Shown here: in pieces, positions 59,283-64,000 of the stretch | How positions within the stretch are numbered: position 1 is the first letter of the stretch | Layout: each line of letters opens with the position of its first letter | From: CATQGW01 sp965242565 | GTDB taxonomy: Bacteria > Chloroflexota > Dehalococcoidia > Bin125 | NCBI GenBank assembly: GCA_965242565.1 | Contig: OZ251457.1 | Span: 372,001 to 436,000, forward strand | DNA length: 64,000 nt | Direction of reading: 5' to 3' | Made by a program: the position numbers and the translations under genes | The notes under the pieces: generated by a model | What the model was told of the DNA's origin: nothing | What the model saw: only the letters and a program-made list of their open reading frames with translations | Databases searched by the model: none

Positions 59283-60416
59283 TTACGCCAGGGCGGCGAC
59301 CAGACGCTCCACATGCTCGGGCGGGGTGTAGAAGTGGGGGGAGGCGCGGAGGCGGTTGAAGCGGATTGCGGTGGCGATCTGCTGCTCGCCGAGGCGCTCC
59401 CAGGTTTCGTCGAGCGTTTCCCGCTCCGCGAGGGCGGGCGGTCGGTCGAAGCAGACGATTCCGCTGCGCTCCGCAGCGCCGCGCGGAGAGAAGACGTTGC
59501 AGCCGATTGAGGCCAGGCCCTCGCAGAGCAGGTCGGTGATGTCGCTCAGCTGCGACCAGACCGTTTCCAGGCCGATCTCCAGCAGCAGCGAGACCGCGCC
59601 GCGCAGGCCGAGCAGCGTCGCCGTGGGGCTTGCGCCCGGCTCGAAGCGGCTGGCGTCTTCTTTGAGCAGGATCGTCTCGCCGCCGTGCTCCAGGCCGTCG
59701 ATCATGCTGCTCGCGCCGAGCAGCGGCGGGATCATCTCGGCGATCAGGTTGTCGCGCACGTAGAGCAGTCCCGAACCGGTCGGCCCGAGCAGCCACTTGT
59801 GCCCGCCGGCGGCGAGGAAGTCGATGTCGTCGCCGACCACGTCGATCGGCATCGCGCCGGCCGACTGGATCGCGTCCACCGCGATCAGCCCGCCCTGCGC
59901 GTGGACCGCGTCGGCCAGTGGGCGCAGCGGGCTACGGAAGCCGGAGCCCCACTGCACGTGCGAGATCGCGACCAGCCGCGTGCGTTGGCCGATTGCGGCG
60001 ACGACGTCCTCGGTGGGGATGCGGCCGTCGGCCTGCGCGGCGACGATGTCGATCTCCACGCCCTTCGCGCCCAGCGCCGTCCAGGTGTGGCGGTTGGAGG
60101 GGTACTCGGCGTCGGTCACGACGACGTGATCACCGGCCTGCCAGGGCAGGCTACCGGCGACGATCGAGAGTCCGGTCGCGGTGTTGGGCACCATCCCGAT
60201 CTCATGCCCGCCGCGCGCGCCGAGCAGTGTGGCGGCGTCCTCGCGCAGCGCGTCGATCTCCTCCACCCAGTTGGAGTCCGTCCAGCCGCGCCGCGCGGCG
60301 TGATCGACGTAGGCGCGCACGGCGTCGGCGGCGGGCGTGGGCAGCGGCGAGACGCCGGCGTGGTTGAAGAACGCCATTTCATCGAGCACGGGGAACAGGT
60401 CCGAGCTGTAGGTCAT
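59283..60416 (-). CDS. class V aminotransferase/cysteine desulfurase-like protein
   Basis: This 377-residue pyridoxal-phosphate enzyme has the cofactor lysine at Lys207 in GGHKWLLGPTGSG. The ring-binding Asp181 is in AVDAIQSAG, and the phosphate-site residues are around VPNTATGLS. AFFNHAGVSPLP at the N-terminus is common in the isopenicillin-N-epimerase-like and SufS-related branches. The cysteine-loop of true desulfurases is not obvious, so it may be an epimerase- or lyase-type member. The ATG at 60416 follows GGGAGGATG. It is divergent from the YifB gene. Confidence 0.85.
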   Translation of the reverse strand: MTYSSDLFPVLDEMAFFNHAGVSPLPTPAADAVRAYVDHAARRGWTDSNWVEEIDALREDAATLLGARGGHEIGMVPNTATGLSIVAGSLPWQAGDHVVVTDAEYPSNRHTWTALGAKGVEIDIVAAQADGRIPTEDVVAAIGQRTRLVAISHVQWGSGFRSPLRPLADAVHAQGGLIAVDAIQSAGAMPIDVVGDDIDFLAAGGHKWLLGPTGSGLLYVRDNLIAEMIPPLLGASSMIDGLEHGGETILLKEDASRFEPGASPTATLLGLRGAVSLLLEIGLETVWSQLSDITDLLCEGLASIGCNVFSPRGAAERSGIVCFDRPPALAERETLDETWERLGEQQIATAIRFNRLRASPHFYTPPEHVERLVAALA

Positions 60417-60536
60417 CGCATCCTCCCGATCGTTCGTTGGTCGGTTCGCGCGGGCTGTCGTCCGCTGACGGACCATCAGGTTACGCCAGCATGTGGGCGC
60501 GGGTGCGGGGGCTTGCGCGCGGCTGAATGTGTGTTC

Positions 60537-60542
60537 TAGGAT
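60537..60542 (+). promoter_or_regulatory. candidate -10 box of the YifB/ComM gene
   Basis: TAGGAT with TTGCGC (60513-60518) 18 bases upstream gives a plausible promoter. The predicted leader of ~69 bases ends in a GAAGGGGAG site before the ATG at 60618. Confidence 0.4.
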
Positions 60543-60617
60543 ACGAGCGAACGGGCGTTCCGAGCGCACGTCCGACAGAGCACGTTCGGCAACATGTCAG
60601 TCAGAAGGGGAGTCATC

Positions 60618-62168
60618 ATGCACACACGGGTACACGGCGGCGCGGTGGTCGGGCTCGACGGCGAGCCGATCTGCGTGGAGGTGGATATCTCCAGCGGCGT
60701 GCCGAAGACGACGATTGTCGGGCTGCCCGACGCGGCGGTGGACGAGGCGCGCGAGCGGGTGCGCTCGGCGATCCGCAACGCCGGTGCGGGCTTCCCGACC
60801 AAGCGCGTCACGGTCAACCTCGCGCCCGCGCACCTGCGCAAGGAGGGGGCGGGCTACGACCTGCCGATTGCGGTCGGGATGCTGGTCGCCACCGGCCAGA
60901 TCTGCGAGAGCGCGGTGGAGGACACGCTCTTTCTGGGCGAGTTGGCGCTGGACGGCGAGTTGCGGCATGTGCGCGGCGTGCTCTCCGTGGCCGCCGCCGC
61001 GCGCGACGCCGAGGTCAGCCGGATCGTGGTGCCCACGGTGGACGCCGACGAGGCCGCGCTGATCGACGGCATCGAGGTGGTCGCCGTCGATTCGCTGCGC
61101 GACTGGATCGCGATCGCGACGGAGGAGCGCCCGCTGAGCGACGCGATCTGGCGCTCCGGCCCCGATCTCGGCGAAGAGCCGCCGCCCGACGCCGACACGC
61201 ACGATTTCGAAGAGGTGCGCGGCCAGGAGCACGTGAAGCGGGCGCTGGAGGTCGCCGCCGCGGGCGGACATAATCTGCTGATGAACGGACCACCCGGCGC
61301 GGGCAAGACGCTGCTCGCCTCCTGCCTGCCCGGCATTCTGCCGCCGCTCACCATCGATGAGGCGCTGGAGGTGACGCAGATCGCCAGCGTCGCGGGCGTC
61401 GGCACGGCCGGGACGCGGCTGGTTCGGCGGCGGCCGTTCCGCTCGCCGCACCACACGATCTCCAACGCCGGGCTGGTCGGCGGCGGTCAACGGCTGCGCC
61501 CGGGCGAGATCACGATGGCGCATCGCGGCGTGCTGTTCCTCGACGAGCTGCCGGAGTTCAGCGTGCGCGCGCTGGAGGCCTTGCGGCAGCCGCTGGAGGA
61601 TCGCAAGGTCACGATCTCCCGCGCGCACGGCGCGGTGACCTATCCGGCCGACATCACGCTGATCGGCGCGATGAACCCCTGCCCCTGCGGCAATTTCGGT
61701 TCCGAGCAGCCCTGCACCTGCGCCGATTCGGCCGTGCATCGCTACCAGCGGCGCATCTCCGGGCCGGTGCTGGATCGGATCGACCTGTTCGTCGATGTGC
61801 CGCGCGTGGCGGTGCAGAAGCTGATGCGGGCCGCCGACGGAACCGAAGCGCCGCCGGGCGAGCCGTCGGCTGCGGTGCGCGAGCGGGTCGTCGCCGCGCG
61901 CAAGCTCCAGCACGCGCGGCACGGCGGCGGCGGTCCGCGCTCCAACGCGGCGCTGACCGCCCGCGATGTGCGCCGCCACTGCATGGACCACCTGGATAAC
62001 GCCGCCGAGACGCTGGTGCGCGAGGCGGTCGACCGGCTCAACCTCTCCGCGCGCGGCTTCCACCGCGTGCTCAAGGTCTCGCGCACGATCGCGGACCTGG
62101 CCGGCTCGGAGAACATCACGGTCCAGCATGTCGCCGAAGCGGTGCAGTACCGCAAGCGAATCGACTGA
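60618..62168 (+). CDS. YifB/ComM family AAA+ ATPase (Mg-chelatase-like)
   Basis: This 516-residue protein of the ComM/YifB family includes a hexameric helicase that promotes branch migration during natural transformation. The N-terminal ChlI-like domain contains VDISSGVPKTTIVGLPD and VTVNLAPAHLRKEGAGYDLP. The ATPase domain has Walker A NGPPGAGKT, Walker B GVLFLDELPE and the PFRSPHHTISNAGLVGGG segment. Then comes a Cys-rich loop (PCPCGNFGSEQPCTC) and a C-terminal helical part. An upstream ATG at 60594 is less likely because the GAAGGGGAG site fits 60618. With comEA/comEC it supports competence. Confidence 0.9.
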   Translation: MHTRVHGGAVVGLDGEPICVEVDISSGVPKTTIVGLPDAAVDEARERVRSAIRNAGAGFPTKRVTVNLAPAHLRKEGAGYDLPIAVGMLVATGQICESAVEDTLFLGELALDGELRHVRGVLSVAAAARDAEVSRIVVPTVDADEAALIDGIEVVAVDSLRDWIAIATEERPLSDAIWRSGPDLGEEPPPDADTHDFEEVRGQEHVKRALEVAAAGGHNLLMNGPPGAGKTLLASCLPGILPPLTIDEALEVTQIASVAGVGTAGTRLVRRRPFRSPHHTISNAGLVGGGQRLRPGEITMAHRGVLFLDELPEFSVRALEALRQPLEDRKVTISRAHGAVTYPADITLIGAMNPCPCGNFGSEQPCTCADSAVHRYQRRISGPVLDRIDLFVDVPRVAVQKLMRAADGTEAPPGEPSAAVRERVVAARKLQHARHGGGGPRSNAALTARDVRRHCMDHLDNAAETLVREAVDRLNLSARGFHRVLKVSRTIADLAGSENITVQHVAEAVQYRKRID

Positions 62169-62263
62169 CGCGCATCAACCGCGCCGCACACGCCCGTCGG
62201 CGAATGGATAGCCTGCGCGCGACACACGGCGTCATGCACGGCGTCATGCACGGGGGCGCGAAC

Positions 62264-63901
62264 ATGGAAGTGCTGTTCACCGGCGGGCGGGTGCTGACAA
62301 TGGACGCGCTGGATCGCGTTGCGTCGGGCGCGGCGGTGCGCGACGGGCGGATCGTCGCCGTCGGCGACAGCGACGAGGTGCGCCGCGCGGTGGGCCCCGA
62401 CGCGACGCATGTGCCGCTGCGCGGGCGCGCGCTGATCCCCGGTTTCTGTGATCCGCACAACCACTTCTCAATGACCACGTTCGAGCCGCGCTCGGTCGAC
62501 TGTCGCACGCCGCCGCTGGCCGGCAAACAGGCCGTGCTCGACGCGCTCGCCGCCGCCGCCGACGGCGCCCCCGAAGGTCAGTGGATTTGGGGTCTCGGCT
62601 TCACTGCCCGCACACTGGAAACCGGCGGCGACCCGTTCGAGGCCGACGACAGCGCCGCGCTGCTGCGCGGGGAGCTGGACGAGGCCGCGCCGCGCAATCC
62701 GGTCTGCGTGATGGATTCCTCCTATCACGCCTGCTACGCCAACTCGGCCGCGCTCGCGGTGGTGGGGATCGACCGCGACACGCCGAATCCGCCCGGCGGC
62801 GAAATTCGGCGCGACCGGCGCGGCGAACCGAACGGGGTGCTCTGGGAGCGCGCCATGGACCGCGTACATCACGCCTCGATGCGCAGCCACATTGACACCT
62901 TTGGGCCTGACGCCGTGGCCGACCTGGTGCAGCAGAACGCGCAGCGCCACCTCTCGCACGGCATCACCAGCGTGGGCGACGCGCTGGTGATGCCGGAGAG
63001 TGCCGAGATTTACCGCCTGACCGACGAGCGCGGCAAGCTGCCGATTGTCATTCACCAGATGCGCGGCGGTCCGGGCTTCTTCGCCGCGCCGGAGGACGCC
63101 GCCGGCGGCGCGTTCCTTGAGGACGACGTGTCGGATCGGCTGCGCGGTGGCATCGTCAAGATCTTCATGGATCCGGTCTGGCCCAGCCCGGCGATGACCA
63201 TCTGCCACGCCGACGGCGCGACGGAGGATGCCGGCGCGCCCTACTACGGGCAGGAAGAGGTCGATCACCTCGTGCTTGACGCCGCCTCGCACAACCTTCA
63301 GGTCGCCATCCACTGCATCGGCAACCGCGCCGTCGAGCAGGGCCTCAACGCCTTCGAGCGCGCCCTCCGCGAGGTCCCGCGCGACGATCCCCGCTATCGC
63401 ATCGAGCACTTCTCGCTGGGCACTGCGGAGCAGATCGAGCGCGCCCGCTCGCTCGGCGTGATTATCTCCCACCAGCCGCCGTTTCTGCACGCCGTCGGCA
63501 ATTTCTTCGAGACGCGGATTGCCGCCGCCGGCATCGACGCCCGGCCGATCCCGTACCGCGAGATGCTCGACGCCGGCGCGATGGTCGCTTCCGGCTCCGA
63601 CTTCCCCTGCGCGCCGGTCGAGCCCCTGCTTGGACTTGCCGCGCTGGTCTCGCGCCGCGCCCGCGATGGCAGTCTGGTTGCCGAGGAGCAGGCTGTCTCG
63701 CCGCTCGAAGCGCTGCGCACCTACACGCTTAACTCCGCCGCCGCGATGTTCCGCGAGCACGAGGTGGGCTCGATCGAGGTCGGCAAGCGCGCCGATCTGG
63801 TCGTGCTCAGCCACGATCCGTCGCTCGTCGAGCCCGACGCGATCAACGACATCCAGGTCCAACAGACCTACGTCGACGGCGATCTGCTCTACGCCGTGTA
63901 G
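62264..63901 (+). CDS. YtcJ-like amidohydrolase
   Basis: This 545-residue metal-dependent hydrolase of the Amidohydro_3 (YtcJ/NfdA-like) group has the metal-binding H-x-H in PGFCDPHNHF. VAIHCIGNRAVEQGL, RIEHFSLG and MVASGSDFPCAP supply the remaining metal/active-site residues. Substrates in this group are N-acyl or formyl amides and are not predictable here. In-frame starts exist at 62204 and near the repeated GTCATGCACGG, but the ATG at 62264 begins the conserved LFTGGRVLTMD. It follows the YifB gene by 95 bases and ends before tRNA-Arg. Confidence 0.88.
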   Translation: MEVLFTGGRVLTMDALDRVASGAAVRDGRIVAVGDSDEVRRAVGPDATHVPLRGRALIPGFCDPHNHFSMTTFEPRSVDCRTPPLAGKQAVLDALAAAADGAPEGQWIWGLGFTARTLETGGDPFEADDSAALLRGELDEAAPRNPVCVMDSSYHACYANSAALAVVGIDRDTPNPPGGEIRRDRRGEPNGVLWERAMDRVHHASMRSHIDTFGPDAVADLVQQNAQRHLSHGITSVGDALVMPESAEIYRLTDERGKLPIVIHQMRGGPGFFAAPEDAAGGAFLEDDVSDRLRGGIVKIFMDPVWPSPAMTICHADGATEDAGAPYYGQEEVDHLVLDAASHNLQVAIHCIGNRAVEQGLNAFERALREVPRDDPRYRIEHFSLGTAEQIERARSLGVIISHQPPFLHAVGNFFETRIAAAGIDARPIPYREMLDAGAMVASGSDFPCAPVEPLLGLAALVSRRARDGSLVAEEQAVSPLEALRTYTLNSAAAMFREHEVGSIEVGKRADLVVLSHDPSLVEPDAINDIQVQQTYVDGDLLYAV

Positions 63902-63932
63902 CTGCTGCGCCGCCGCGCTGCTGCGGGGGTGT

Positions 63933-63938
63933 TAAGCT
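63933..63938 (+). promoter_or_regulatory. -10 box of tRNA-Arg
   Basis: TAAGCT ends 10 bases before the mature tRNA 5' end, giving a very short precursor leader. It follows the same TAnnnT pattern as other promoters of the window. Confidence 0.5.
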
Positions 63939-63947
63939 GGCTGTCCC

Positions 63948-64000
63948 GCCCCCGTAGCTCAGGGGATAGAGCACCGGCCTCCGGAGCCGGGAGCGTAGGT
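63948..64000 (+). tRNA. tRNA-Arg(CCG), 3' end outside window
   Basis: GCCCCCGTAGCTCAGGGGAT, then AGAGCACCGGCCTCCGGAGC, shows the acceptor, D-arm and anticodon stem. The loop CTCCGGA has anticodon CCG. The sequence runs off the end of the window within the variable loop. Confidence 0.9.

Overview
The window is 64 kb of very GC-rich, densely packed bacterial chromosome. The gene set suggests a member of Chloroflexota, possibly a Dehalococcoidia/SAR202-like lineage. The reasons are the CdaA-CdaR c-di-AMP pair rather than DisA, a GuaB3-type IMPDH-like protein, paired MaoC/FAS1-like dehydratases, a complex I cluster without the NADH-dehydrogenase module genes, and an LPXTG-type wall-anchor signal. 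The lineage is an inference; no 16S or marker search could be run.

Layout. 1-3.4 kb: partial methyltransferase, small hypothetical genes, tRNA-Ser(UGA), a zinc alcohol dehydrogenase and tRNA-Leu(UAA). 3.6-6.4 kb: comEC-comEA DNA-uptake genes on the minus strand. 6.5-15 kb: a long plus-strand run argF-cdaA-cdaR-der-plsY-gpsA-HEAT protein-NUDIX-GNAT. 15.1-17 kb: a MaoC/FAS1-like dehydratase pair and a PHP phosphoesterase on the minus strand. 17.1-27.3 kb: nuoA-C-D-H-J-K-(64-residue protein)-L-M-N-ybeY behind a clear sigma70-type promoter; nuoB, nuoI and nuoEFG are not here. 27.3-36.9 kb: two RCC1-repeat secreted proteins in opposite orientations, one with an LPNTG signal, flank dnaX-ybaB-recR-recO-fmdB; an 18-residue-repeat protein lies next to one of them. 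37.3-38.2 kb: a polyprenyl synthetase.

38.3-41.9 kb looks like an inserted accessory module. It has two tandem PD-(D/E)XK-like (DUF4268-type) paralogues and a DGQHR (DndB-like) protein behind an AT-rich promoter that overlaps a perfect palindrome. A decayed copy of the 3' part of tatD lies on the far side of the DGQHR gene from intact tatD. After this come tatD-metG, rsmI and guaB3. 47.0-48.0 kb is a repeat-filled spacer leading to a 1285-residue secreted propeller/Ig-like protein whose signal peptide is coded across a run of 14 C, a likely phase-variation switch. 52.2-56.7 kb: serine hydrolase, prmC, prfA and hisS on the minus strand. 56.8-64 kb: a RelA/SpoT enzyme, a class V aminotransferase, a YifB/ComM ATPase, an amidohydrolase and the start of tRNA-Arg(CCG).

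Spacers between gene blocks are filled with at least three families of short hairpin repeats (here called R1, R2 and R3). Three copies of a ~150-bp element bounded by inverted R2 units look like miniature mobile elements. Several genes (positions 1345, 30300, 45507, 56775) begin 6-7 bases after a TAnnnT -10-like box, which suggests frequent leaderless transcription. Together comEA, comEC and a ComM homologue suggest a capacity for natural transformation.
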